This document shows, piece by piece, positions 47,470 through 58,324 of a stretch of DNA of 64,000 nt (positions are counted from its first letter, which is position 1; each line of letters starts with the position of its first letter). A program made the translations under genes and the position numbers. The stretch comes from Allium sativum (lineage: Eukaryota > Streptophyta > Magnoliopsida > Asparagales > Amaryllidaceae): assembly GCA_030737875.1 (NCBI GenBank), contig CM060921.1:406760192-406824191 (forward strand), given 5' to 3'. The notes below the pieces were generated by a model. That model searched no databases. It saw only the letters and a program-made list of their open reading frames with translations, and had not been told where the DNA came from.

Positions 47470-47746
47470 CCCCCCCCCCCGATCATTAATCAGAAAGTGA
47501 AAAAAAAAAAGGAAAACCCTAGAAACTAAATCGCGCCGCCTGACCTTCGAAGCCGCCGCCGAACCCTTCGCCGAAGCCCCACCGCCGACCAACCTCCTCC
47601 TCCCACCGCACGACCCCCGTTCAGTCTCCTCCCTCCAGACATCGAAGCAGCAACCCGAAGCCTCCGCACCCTGTCGCGACGCCACCGACACCTCCGAACG
47701 CCGCCTGAGCCGCCCTCGACTTCCCTCCTCCCCTTCGCATACCACG
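47470..47746 (+). other. GC-rich leader of B3 with splice donor
   Basis: A poly-C run (near 47,465) opens a GC-rich stretch rich in CCGCC and TCCTCC. I see no ATG between about 47,480 and 47,746, which fits an untranslated leader. It ends ACCACG|GTAAGC. The 116-codon minus ORF over it is a composition shadow. Confidence 0.5.
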
Positions 47747-47859
47747 GTAAGCATTTAATTTATTTTATTTTTATTTTTGTTTTATGAAACTGATTTATAG
47801 TTAATTACTGTATTTTTTTTTCTAGTTTTATAAACTGTTTTTTTTAGTTTTAAAAGCAG

Positions 47860-48300
47860 AAATTTTTAAAAAGATTTTTAAAACAGAAATTTTTAAAAAG
47901 AATTTTAAAAACAGAAATTTTTAAAAAAGAATTTTTAAAACAGAATTTTAAAAGAAAAACTGATTTGATAAGAAGAATAAAAACTGTTTTTAAAAGATTT
48001 TAAAAACTGCATTTTTAAAAAAAAGAAGAAAAAAACTGCATTTTGGAAAAAATATAAAAACTGCATTTTCAAAAAGATAAAAGAAAAAAGGTTTTATCTT
48101 TTGAAATAGAAAAGGTTTTATCTTTTGAAATAGAAAAGGTTTTATCTTTTGAAATAGAAAAGGTTTTATCTTTTGAAATAGAAAAGGTTTTATCGTTTAA
48201 AATAGAAAAAAAGGGGTTTAAACTTTGAAATTAAAAAAGTTGAATCTTTTAAAAGAAAAAGATTTGAACTTGCAAAAATAAAGATCATATTTTTAAAAAT
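47860..48300 (+). repeat. Minisatellites after the B3 leader
   Basis: First come variable TTTTTAAAAAGAATTTTAAA units, then five copies of the 24-base unit AGGTTTTATCTTTTGAAATA+GAAA (48,088-48,190). It occupies the same place as 15,335-15,720 in B1 but with a different unit. Confidence 0.85.
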
Positions 48301-48734
48301 AGAAAAGACAGAATTTTTGTTAAGTAGAAGAAGTAAGATATGATTCTTATATTTTTAAAATAATAAAAATATAATTTTTACATCATAGGAATATTAAAAA
48401 TATAATCTTTGTTTCTAAAATATAATCTTTATATATTGATTAACATAGTAAAAATTCGATTTTTACTTATGTAGAGAATACGGGAAACGAAAGCGACAAG
48501 AAGACGAAATAGACGAAGATTTCCATAAAGGAAGAGTTGTGTTATTGGATAGCTATTGGTGAGAACTCCTCACTCTAAATTTTCTTTTTCTAGTTATATA
48601 TATATATATACTAGGATGTAGACAGTGCTTAGTAGCACCCGACACAATCGTCCACAGACCATGGACTTGTTTGTTTGATTGCAAATTAGTTAGACTATAT
48701 GGTTTGGTTTGAATGGTTTGGTGAAATGAACTAT

Positions 48735-48975
48735 ATATATCGAAAGTGAAAATATTATATATATCGAAAGTGAAAATATTATATATATCGAAAGTGAAAA
48801 TATCGAATATATTGAAAGTGAAAATATCGAATATATTGAAAGTGAAAATAATATATATATTGAAAGTGAAAATATCGAATATATTGAAAGTGAAAATATC
48901 GAATATATTGAAAGTGAAAATATTGAATATATTGAAAGTGAAAGTATCGAATATATTGAAAATGAATATATATAT
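48735..48975 (+). repeat. 24-base minisatellite in B3
   Basis: About ten copies of ATATATTGAAAGTGAAAATA+TCGA recur. The 24-base period is divisible by three and yields spurious ORFs on both strands. Confidence 0.9.
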
Positions 48976-48984
48976 AGAAAATGA

Positions 48985-49130
48985 ATTCGAATTGAATTGA
49001 ATAGAAAACGAATTCGAATTGAATTGAATAGAAAACGAATTCGAATTGAATTGAATAGAAAACGAATTCGAAATGAATTGAATTGAAAACGAATTCAAAT
49101 TGAATTGAAATTTGAATTGAATAGAAATGA
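48985..49130 (+). repeat. 27-base minisatellite in B3
   Basis: The unit ACGAATTCGAATTGAATTGA+ATAGAAA recurs four to five times. It is the counterpart of the 29,220-29,710 array in B2. Confidence 0.85.
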
Positions 49131-49289
49131 ATTTTAAAACGAATCTATAAAGAAGAATTCAATTGTGATTTGAATTGAAAAGGAAGTTGAAAATGTTTTT
49201 GAAACGAATTCAAAAACTATTTATATAATTCGTTTTAAATAGAAATCGACGAAATATATATTATATATATTATATATATAATAAATGGC

Positions 49290-49680
49290 CTGAATAGAAC
49301 GCGCCGCGCTGCGGCAGTTCGCGAATTTCGACCATTGACTTCGAACGGACAGTACGGGAGATCCGACCGTCGGATTCTCCTGAAATCAGAACCGTTGGGT
49401 TCGTATCGAAAAGAGCTTTCTAAGGAATATTAGAAATTGGAAATCTAACGGTTGGATTTGGAATTACGTCCAAATCAAATTTGAAAAAGTCGCTGTAAGT
49501 GCAGTTCGATGGCCATTGATGGAAATCGACCGTACAGGCCTTGATAAAATTATTAAAAATAGTAATAATTTGTGTAAAATCATAAGAAATGATTTGGGAA
49601 GAATTGGGATGAAAAACTCCATATTTGAAAAGATAAAAATAGATTTTTATCGAAATGAACTAGTTATTAACTAGAAAAAT
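49290..49680 (+). other. Conserved block of family B, copy 3
   Basis: This matches 16,945-17,335 and the reverse of 28,683-29,055. The frame VSAVRWPLMEIDRTGLDKII is open here for about 60 codons but has no upstream ATG in this copy. Confidence 0.6.
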
Positions 49681-52532
49681 AATCCAATGGTTATAAATAA
49701 ATAAATTGGATTAGATTTGAATTGAAATTATCTTTGGATATTTTCGATATTGGATTCCGTGATTATACAGATATCGTGATGGGAATTTGGAAGATATCGA
49801 TATCGTTATTCCCGATATGATATCTGTTGGTTTCAGGATTTGATGTTAAATATAAGTCATTACTCTCTCTATTTAAAACCTTATATTTAATGTCAAATTT
49901 GATTGATTGATGGTTTGGATTGTGCTCGACCAGTTTATGAGCAGAATATGCTTTTACATTTAGCATTGGGTTGGGTTGAAAATATCTGTGTGCTAACGCC
50001 TTGTGAAACACTTCACGATTTAACGATAAGGTGTTTAGCGATATTGTGTTCATTTCAAATTTAATGAATGATTGTGAAATGATATTTTTCTTAAAGCGAA
50101 AAGAAACGTATTCCCGATTTTGGACAGGGAATGTTTTATAAAAATGTTTTATAAAACAGAAAGGATTTCGAGGCCCAAAACCCGATGATTTCTAAAGTGA
50201 TTTAGAAAATGTATTATATGTTACATTGTGATTATTATGTTGTGAAATGATTTTCCCTACTTCGGGATATGAAATGATTTAGTATGTGGCTAAAGATTCG
50301 GGTAACCCTGAGACTAAAAGTATGGGTGAGAGGGCGGTGTATGCTCTCCATGAGTGGGAGGTGCATCGTCGGTGTAGCCTACTCCTATGTGGGGTAGGTG
50401 CACATATATATATCGAGTTGCGAGGTGCGTACCCTTTGCCTTGTCGATGGGGAGCACGATATTTGGTTGCATACTTGTTTGTATGCATTGTTATGTTTTG
50501 GAATTCACATTTCCAAATGATTTGATTTGAGATCCCGAAGTGAAATCTACTTTGATATAGAAAGTTAGATATGTATTTCAAATGATTTGAAATAAGAAAT
50601 CGGGAATAAAATCCAAAGGAATAATTTCTGTAAATTGAATTGGATTTGGAAAATCTAAGTGTTGTGATTAATCTAAGTGGGTAGATTGGGATATTGCATG
50701 TTGTGTGATGCATAGTAGATCCATATATCTATATTGATTGTTGCTTATACACTGGCTTTCATGGAGGTAAACCCGTTCCGCGAAAGTGGCGTGGTCCCGT
50801 GATTTGCCTTATTTTTAAACAAGTTTAACAACTGTTTTTGAGTTCTCACACCAGTCCCATGACTGACCTGTAGTTTGCTTTTCCCTTGCGAACTCGGGTG
50901 CCCCTATTTTCCACACGGGCAGTCGAGTAGTTTTATTTTGCAGATGTATTGAGCAGGATTCCGGATTGAAGCTTTAAGCTGTGTCCAGGCATTTACAGTC
51001 TTCCGCTGTGTAGTTTATATTTCCGCTGTGCACTGTTTTACATTTATGTAAATTTATCTTCCGCTGTGTATTATTATCGATATACTCTGATATTCTGTAC
51101 TCTGATGTAACATTATTATGATGTTTATTGAAGTCTTCTGTTATTTGTTCTGATGTGTTGTATACCCAAAGTTAGCGTATGCGGGATTCGAACGGTCTTG
51201 GTCGGTTTAGCGATCGATTAGGTCCGGGCGAAATCCGTGTCGTTACATATCTTTTCAATTATTATAATCCATGTTATAGTTCCACTTGCCCTAGGAAAAG
51301 CCTACCCATCATATTACATTCTCATTCATATAATTAATTATAATACGTCATATTCCTCGTTCATCACATTTTCCCAAGGTTCCTTAACATTAACCAAACT
51401 TTTACAACATTCATTTATTTACCGTTTGTATATTCTCATTACTTCAGGAAATTTTTTCAAATATCTCATTACATTGGTTAGTGGAAAAATGTAAAGATCC
51501 ATTTTCATAATGCACATCAATCAAAATCCGTAGTTGCAGGTTATTTCTTTTATTTTCACCATGGGCATACATATATATTTTATTTGATTAGTGTGCAATA
51601 CAGTATAAGAATCCATATTTCACACTAATCCTTTTTTATTTCTTTTCTTACAACTATGTTTACAGTAATTTTTCCATTATGGAAATGTATTCATTTTTCT
51701 CAAATCCAACTAACTCAGTTCGCTACAAATTTGCCCTTTTTATGAGTTAGAAGTTAAATTCCTGTTTTTCATATACCATTTTCAATTACTATAAAATTTT
51801 CCATATAAAGTTAGGCATACCAATTCTATTTCCATTATCCCTAATTTCACTATAATTATGTTTACAACTTGTCCAATTTGACATTAAATAATAATCCATA
51901 TTCATGTTTACTGTAAATTCCACTATTTCAGTATTATAATAATTCTTAATCCGAATAGAAGAGAATAGATTTGTACAACAACAATATTCTTAACGTACTT
52001 AGAAATCGATTACATCGTAATTACCACAAATTCCAATTATTTATCATGTTAAGAATTACGGGGAATGTAAACGATAAATATATCATTACCAAAAGGTATA
52101 ATTTTAAATCCACTCACTTACTGCTTTCTAATCCTTGAATCTGATTCAGATATGCTATTCCATAGTCTTTCAAATTGAATTTAATATTAAGATAACCAAG
52201 GATTTAGAAATCTTAGGCTAAAAGAAGAAGGAAAGAAAACTAAATAATTCAAATTCGCAGGATTTACCTCACGTTGACAAGAAATATAAGCACTAATAAC
52301 GTCGAATAAACTCTTCTTAATGGCAATCGATTTTGTCTTCAGTTAATCCCCAAATCACATCTTCGTCCTTTCACCTCTGTCCATTTCGCCCGATTCGCCA
52401 TCCTCCTCCCATCGTCTGCCGCCTCATGTTGTCTTCTTCCTCTTCCCTACGAGATCCTTCTTTGACTCGCTCGGGTCGAGCCTTCTCCATACGAACTCTA
52501 ATTCATCAGCTCCTCCCCGGGTCGACTGTCTT

Positions 52533-54034
52533 GTGAACTTTCCTCCTCTCCCCATTCTAGCGACATCTCCAACTATGCGACCTAGACCTCTTCTCGTTTC
52601 CAAACCTTCTCTTGGTTCTAGAAACCTAGACCATTGGATTTCATCCCCAAATTTGGTAATATTCAGCGAAGTTAATCAAACCATTTCAGAAAGTGCTATT
52701 GGTATTCCCTCGGGTATTAAAGCTTCAGAAATTAGGCTTTCACCACTAACTACCTTATTGGCTTCAACCACTATTGTGTCAAGCCTCAGCATTAGGGCAA
52801 CACCTGAAACTACGACTAGTAATGTTGATGAAATTATTAATGTAGTTGAAAAATTGGTTGAAAATGTTAATATGCGAGCGTTGGATGACAGTAATGCCTG
52901 TATTGTTAAGTCTGGCAGTAATGGTTCTCTTCCGGTTCACTTAGCAACTCCAAAGCCGCCAGCGTGGGTTTCTCTGTTTGATAAATTGCTACGTATTGCT
53001 AGAGAATTCACTACTATACATTTTGAAATTGATAAATCTCCAATGGAGCTACCGGATATTATCGTGCAAGCTGGTATAGACTTTTGGTCAGACTGTTTGG
53101 TGGGATTTTTCTCGAGACAACTTCTACTGAGATTGATGTATATGACCAAGTGTGTCGAGTATGGTAAATTAGAGGAGAACTATGTGTGACATATGTTGAT
53201 GATATGTTCTACCTTAGGTTCTCTAACCTTGAAGAGAGAAAGAGAGTTATGGAGTCTTAACCATATATTCTTGCCGAAATATCTTCCATTATTACTTCAT
53301 GGTGCCCCTCTGTTGACTCAGCACGAGAGCAAGTATTCTCTGTCCCCGTTTGGGTTTAGTTTTGTCACGTACCTTCTTTTTTGCAATCTCTCCTGGGATT
53401 GAATTGGCTGGCTTGCCACATTGGAAAATTGAAATGTTTTGATGCTATTATTGTAGCTAGAAGGAAACTTTCTTATGTTAGGTCCCTTATCGAGATAACT
53501 CCCGGGAACCTTCTTCCCTCAACGATTGAGGTAATTATTGAAAGTCGTATAATTGTCATTGATGTTTTCTATAGTTGGAAGCCTGATATATGTGTTGAAT
53601 GTCAATTCTTTGTTCATACAAAGAAAACTTGCAAGCGCTCCTCCTCTTGTGATCCTCTCCCCTTACCTCCCAAAATCCTACTTCCCAAGCATCCAATTAG
53701 AAAATGGAACCAGAAAGTCGCGCAGTCCAGTACCCGTTCTGATATTGTGCCCGCCCAAGCTCTTTTAGTTGTTCCAGAGGTGGTACCCACACTGGTAACT
53801 ATTCCTATTTCTATGCCAATTGTAGAACCTTCTCGTGATATTGTGTGGAACTCTTTCGAGTTGGCTTGGATCCACAGACCTTCAAATATGCGTTATAACT
53901 TAATCCGTGAAAATTTCTTTATGTCTGTTAGCATGTTTGAGAGGGAGCATAGAATGCTACACTATTATGATAATGGTACCGATCTTGTTTTGCATGAAAA
54001 TGACGATTTTAGCAATGCGAATAAGGTAATTTAG
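52533..54034 (+). pseudogene. LINE ORF1: DUF4283 domain and CCHC zinc knuckle
   Basis: ORF1 proteins of plant LINEs bind element RNA. The first frame (52,533-53,189) begins MNFPPLPIL and includes IDFWSDCLVGFFSRQLL, matching the W..CLVGYFL..K start of DUF4283. A shift of frame at about 53,185 is needed to continue with FYLRFSNLEERKRVMES (near 53,207), the F.F....R..V...GPW block. A TAA at 53,256 and a TAG near 53,355 follow. The last frame (to 54,034) has LNWLACHIGK and the perfect knuckle CVECQFFVHTKKTC (C-x2-C-x4-H-x4-C, near 53,596-53,637). The tail past the knuckle is P/V-rich, as usual. Not functional as it stands. Confidence 0.75.
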
Positions 54035-54201
54035 GAAGATGGGAGTTGGGACATGAAATATACTTATAACAAAGACTACTCGAGATATTTACCTAACTTT
54101 GTTTCCATCTTCTTAGGCTACTTACAGGTTACCAGTCTAGTGTCTTCTAGATCTCACAGTCTTTCCTCATCTGATGGTGAGAAAGAGTTGTATGACATTT
54201 A

Positions 54202-54330
54202 GTGGACGGGTCACTATAAAAACCTTATTGTAGTAGTTAGACAAAATGTCTATCTCCTATACTTAAAAGTTTTTATTATTTACTACAATAAAAAGTGTTA
54301 CGGACCACTTTAAAAACCGGTCGGTTTTCA
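54202..54330 (+). repeat. Twin 3' tail modules of the LINE
   Basis: GTGGACGGGTCACTATAAAA at 54,202 and GTTACGGACCACTTTAAAAA at 54,298 repeat the pattern seen at 5,114 and 5,207. The second runs into CCGGTCGGTTTTC and the A tail. Confidence 0.7.
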
Positions 54331-54480
54331 AAAAAAAAAGAAATATGAATACTTATACCATAGATCTACAGTCTTTGTTATTAAACCTTGAACTAGAATT
54401 CCTAAAAACTAATATTCTAATTTCTAAAAGATTTGGTGAAGAAAGAAAATGGCAGAGCCTTGGCGTCGTCGTAGAAAATA

Positions 54481-54495
54481 TGTGACGACCTGCCT
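54481..54495 (-). mobile_element. Family A LTR copy A4, first 15 bases only
   Basis: TGTGACGACCTGCCT matches the start of A1 (TGTAACGACCTGCCT). Family E then begins at once. The rest of this LTR should lie beyond the right LTR of E, outside the window. A fragment this short is weak evidence, but A1 continues with TTTTGACC after the same CCT. Confidence 0.45.
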
Positions 54496-56973
54496 TGTGA
54501 CACCCCATGTCCGTTAATGTCACTCACTAATGGAATGCATTAAGTTTCGTGAAGCGTTATAGGTAAATAAGAACATAATAGCACAAGACAGACATGTAAA
54601 ATAGTAGCGGAATTAAAAACTTTATTTAAATCAAAACATCATGGTTCCAAACACTGAGTTTACATCATAAGTAACTAATTACATTAATAATCTGTCCTGC
54701 CAAAAATATCATAGTACAAAAGCATAAAACCATATTTCCCTTGCAAAGCCATAAGAGAGTTGACAAGAAGTCAAAGCAGTACATCTATATCCAAAATCTA
54801 AGCTGAGCTGAAAGAATCCAAATCAACTCTAAGCACTTCCACCCTGAGAACCTAGGGGGAAACAGAAGAGAGAGTAGAGGAAACAAAAATGGTCAGACAT
54901 AAAGTCTGGCGAGTCCAGTTACTTTTAAATATAAATAAATAAAAGTATCATGGCAGGTATATAAAACTGGAAGAACAAGATAACAGTAACAATAAAAAGT
55001 GTGAACTGAGCAAGATAAGATAATCAGGATATTTTGCGCTTCTTAAATACATTTCTCTGCATCGTGCAGATACTAGTATATCAGAAATAGAATGATCCCT
55101 ACTAATACTGTTCCATTACATTTTCTTGATTATTAGGTTACTTGGGCCAATAACACTCAAGACTTATACGCGCATCATACCTATTTACTTTCCCATGGAT
55201 CCACCTAATACATCATATGTAGCTATCTCTCAATATTGAGATACACCCCATGGTAATCCACTCGCACAGTCTCCACCGTAGCGAACACAGTCCCTCATCC
55301 TACGCCGGAGTGACGTACAGATCTCTGTATAACAATGTTACGTTCCGCATATATCTGTCATTACTATGCTACGTAAGCGTACGGACTGCCACCATCGATC
55401 GAATCAGATTCCTTATCGGAATAATGCCCTCTAGTCTACGATACATCACCCGGAGAAGATATGTATGTATCTAGACTATCCCACATATGCACTGTAATTG
55501 TAGCTTGATGCCTTAATTGCACGTCCTCTAATGTGCACCGAGTTCCGTGGAAGGGCTAAACAAGAAACACGGAAATCGGCCGGGAGCTTTTCCATACCTG
55601 TACAGGCCGCCTTTAAGTGCCTTCAAATACAGATATTCCTCGGGTCTGTTTTCCATGGTAGCTATGGCCCTTCCCTCAACTAGTAAAGACTACAAGAGCT
55701 AAGCGACCGCCCCTAATACAACCAATCTAAACATCCATGTGGCGTCTACCCTCAACCCCGTACCTCGATAGTAAAAGGTGAAATGATATCTTGGGTTTAG
55801 CTCTAGTCTTTTCGCATCCCACTGGCTGTCGATGATGGATATCCGACGATCTACTATCCTTGTTGGTCATAACCCTCTCTTCCTCCTTGTGAGGCAAACG
55901 TCGAATCACCCTGGTGTTACCTGGTCATAGCATACTGACTGCATAGCTACATCTGCAGTCAAGGCCCACCCACCTAGTAGTTATGTGTAGACCCAACCTC
56001 TACGAGTACAACCTAAGACATTTGTCACCGCATAGAGGACTACTAGGAGCACCGTACGTACTTCAAGAAGCCGCGTGTTTCCCCTTCCAGTCCTTTGGAG
56101 CCGTCATAACAATCAAATGGATGTGTTCTCCCCTCGTGTCTTATAACACCTCGATGATCTACCCCGTTGGGTTATTCCCCCTCAAACGTATGGACCGGTC
56201 CAAGCGCCTTTCTTTAATATGTTGTTATACCCTATGTCTAAACATTCTTTTACGCGCTTGCCTTACCTCACCCGGTTCCAATTTAACTTGGTTATTCCTG
56301 TTCATATTGAATTCTTATTACAATTTACCAAGTTTCTTTTGCCTATTAATTTCAGTCATATAACCTAATCCATTTAAGTTTATTAATAAGCCCACAACAT
56401 GTTATTCTCTAGATTGTGGCCCAAGGTCTGTAATCCACAATCTATTTTATATTCTAGCTTGGTTACATCATTACAATAACATGTTCTCCTTAATATGTTA
56501 TTAAGGATATCTCAATTCACATGTTTCCCAATCATTTACCATTTAAATATAACTTATTTATTTTACAAGTTTTCCGCACTCTTTCTCATTTAATCATAAA
56601 TTCAATTTACACCATCACTACAACTTATCGTTGTTTACTTAACATATTATTATGCATATCTAATTCTATCATTTCTACAAGTTATGCTTACCCTACAAGG
56701 TGTCTTTAATTACATAACTTTATTATATTTTCCACCGGTTATGCATACCACTAGGTATCTTTAATTACATAACCTTATTGGGTTAAGTTCGTGGGTCTAT
56801 ATGTAAATATTACCTACCCCCACCCCCCCCTCTATTTTACTTAACCCACCCACTACCCATCCAATTTTACTTAACCCTAACTTAATTTCATAATCATACA
56901 ATCCTTAGGGATTAAATTAGGTTAAGTAGTCCAATTCATTACCATGTCCAATTATGGTTATAACGGGCTAGAA

Positions 56974-57192
56974 CTCCCACATTAGGCCTACAACGTGTGG
57001 ATGCTGGATATGCCGCTTAGGTTCGGGCAGTCTTATTCCATAATTGGGTCTAACCTCGTGTCTTAGCCCAGTTCGTATTTGCACACTTAGACCTCTCACA
57101 TTAGGTTCAACATTAGTGGCTGCTGGATATGCCGGTCGGGTCCGGGCAGACTTCCACCACTAATGCAACCCAACCTCGTGTCTTAAGTGCAA
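56974..57192 (-). repeat. 119-base tandem duplication in E LTR
   Basis: CTCCCACATTAGG...GCTGGATATGCCG...GGGCAG and CTCTCACATTAGG...GCTGGATATGCCG...GGGCAG repeat at 119-base spacing, each followed by CTAACCTCGTGTCTTA or CCAACCTCGTGTCTTA. The 5' LTR has both units at 63,270-63,460. Confidence 0.75.
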
Positions 57193-58040
57193 TTACAATT
57201 CCTAATTGTAATTACTAGACATTCCATTTTTATCCAAATCTACCTATGCCATTATAGGTGATTATTTCTCTTCATCCCCATATTTAATTATGTGCCCGAT
57301 TCACTATTCAAATCATAAACTATTACACCCCTTTTTAATTCACCTTTTAATGCATCATATGCTCTTTTTCCCAAGTTATAAGTCAAGGCATATATATATA
57401 CATATGTTATGCACCAACCCAAATCTATATATTTTCCAATTTATTTCCCTAGTCCATATTCACCCATTTCGATACAAGTTATACCCGAATCCATATTCGC
57501 ATATTCATATTCACATACGTCCCAATTTATGTCCCAAATCAGTACTTACACATGTCCCAATTTATGCTTAAATTATATTTTCCAACGTATGCCTAAATTC
57601 ATATTATCCAACAAGACATATGTCCCCAAACCCATATTTGTATATTTCCAAATATATGCCTAAATTTAGAACCATATTTTCAAATATCAATTATGCCCCA
57701 GATTATGTCTTTCCCTATTATTTCCAATTTCGCACGTTCGCGCTTTTCAGCGTTAGGCCTAGGCTCGAAGGTAGCCGGGCTATATAAAAATAAAAAGGGA
57801 AAAGAGGGAGAGAAGAGTATCGAGAACAGGCTTAATAACGAATCAACAATAAGCTGATAGAAATAGGCATAAACTGAATAGGCATATTATGACAAGATTT
57901 TACATGGTGGCGGTATGAACATATAAAAGCAGATCTGATAGTTATGTCATAATAGAACTGATTAGGCAACGATTCAAGATCCAATTTTTACATACATATC
58001 AAGATTACTATTTAAATATTCAGATCTAAAAAGAATATGA

Positions 58041-58268
58041 ACTCACAGTGAATAGATCTAAGGAAATGGATCCAAATTGCTGCGAAGAACAGGTTGAATA
58101 AGTTGTTGTAGCCATCGCTGAATTTGTTGTAGCAATCATTGAATTTGTATAATGTTTGCTAAATTTGATTTGGAGTAGATTAGGCCATTCAGTCTTCATT
58201 GCAGCGGAGCTTCGCCGTCACCATTGTTTTTAGATGAATAAAACCTAGGTCTAGGGTCATTTATATAG
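58041..58268 (-). promoter_or_regulatory. TATA box, leader and splice donor of family E LTR
   Basis: On the minus strand CTATATAAAT (58,268-58,259) is a canonical TATA box. About 180 bases of leader follow, ending at GTGAGT (58,046-58,041). The leader holds a short upstream ORF starting MVTAKLRC. The layout matches families B and D. The start of transcription is inferred near 58,230. Confidence 0.5.
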
Positions 58269-58324
58269 CCTAGGATTCATGAATCTAGCTTGAAAATCGT
58301 CCAGTTTCAGAAAAGAAGTTTCCA

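Larger units (their letters stand above)
46506..51247 (+). mobile_element. Giant family B solo LTR, copy B3 (4.7 kb)
   Basis: It begins TGTAACAACCCGAAAATC and ends GAAATCCGTGTCGTTACA. The target duplication TATCT is exact at 46,501-46,505 and 51,248-51,252, and family C sequence resumes after it. It is the shortest B copy because its minisatellites are shorter and its 3' half differs (about 49,880-50,740 is not shared with B1). No interior is present. Confidence 0.85.
52288..54337 (+). mobile_element. ORF1-only LINE (half-a-LINE type)
   Basis: The element ends in GGTCGGTTTTC plus an A run. AAGAAATAT lies on both sides (52,279-52,287 and 54,338-54,346), a 9-base target duplication candidate. 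Inside is one degenerate LINE ORF1 (DUF4283 plus CCHC) and then, directly, the 3' tail shared with 4,292-5,244. There is no room for endonuclease or reverse transcriptase. Either ORF2 was deleted or this is a non-autonomous ORF1-carrying family. Confidence 0.65.
44799..54480 (-). mobile_element. Family C 5' LTR, split by B3 and a LINE
   Basis: In plus view it begins TGTAACATCACACCG after the primer site. It is homologous to family E: both have TTATTAGGTTA(T/C)TTG followed by AATAACACTCAAG, CCCTCATCC-like segments and GCGTAC. B3 interrupts it at 46,506-51,247 and the ORF1-only LINE at 52,288-54,337. A minus-strand splice donor GTAAGT lies at 52,121-52,116. Its right end was not found; sequence up to 54,480, where A4 starts, is assigned to it by continuity. 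Confidence 0.55.

Noticed and set aside
48735..48975. Regular short repeats resembling a CRISPR array
   Set aside because: The 24-base repeats are contiguous with no unique spacers, and the context is a plant LTR.
48553..49098. 181-codon minus-strand ORF, the longest after the copia and LINE frames
   Set aside because: It is produced by 24- and 27-base minisatellites whose periods are multiples of three, so one stop-free unit stays open. Composition is N/S/I/F repeats without a domain.
52333..52536. 67-codon ORF before the LINE ORF1, possibly its true N-terminus
   Set aside because: It is in a different frame from 52,533 and is S/P/R-rich; without a relative to align I cannot tell 5' UTR from coding.
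55250..55474. Plus ORF of 74 codons with a near copy at 61,587-61,811
   Set aside because: They are the two LTRs of one element, so similarity is expected. The ORF is antisense and has no motif.
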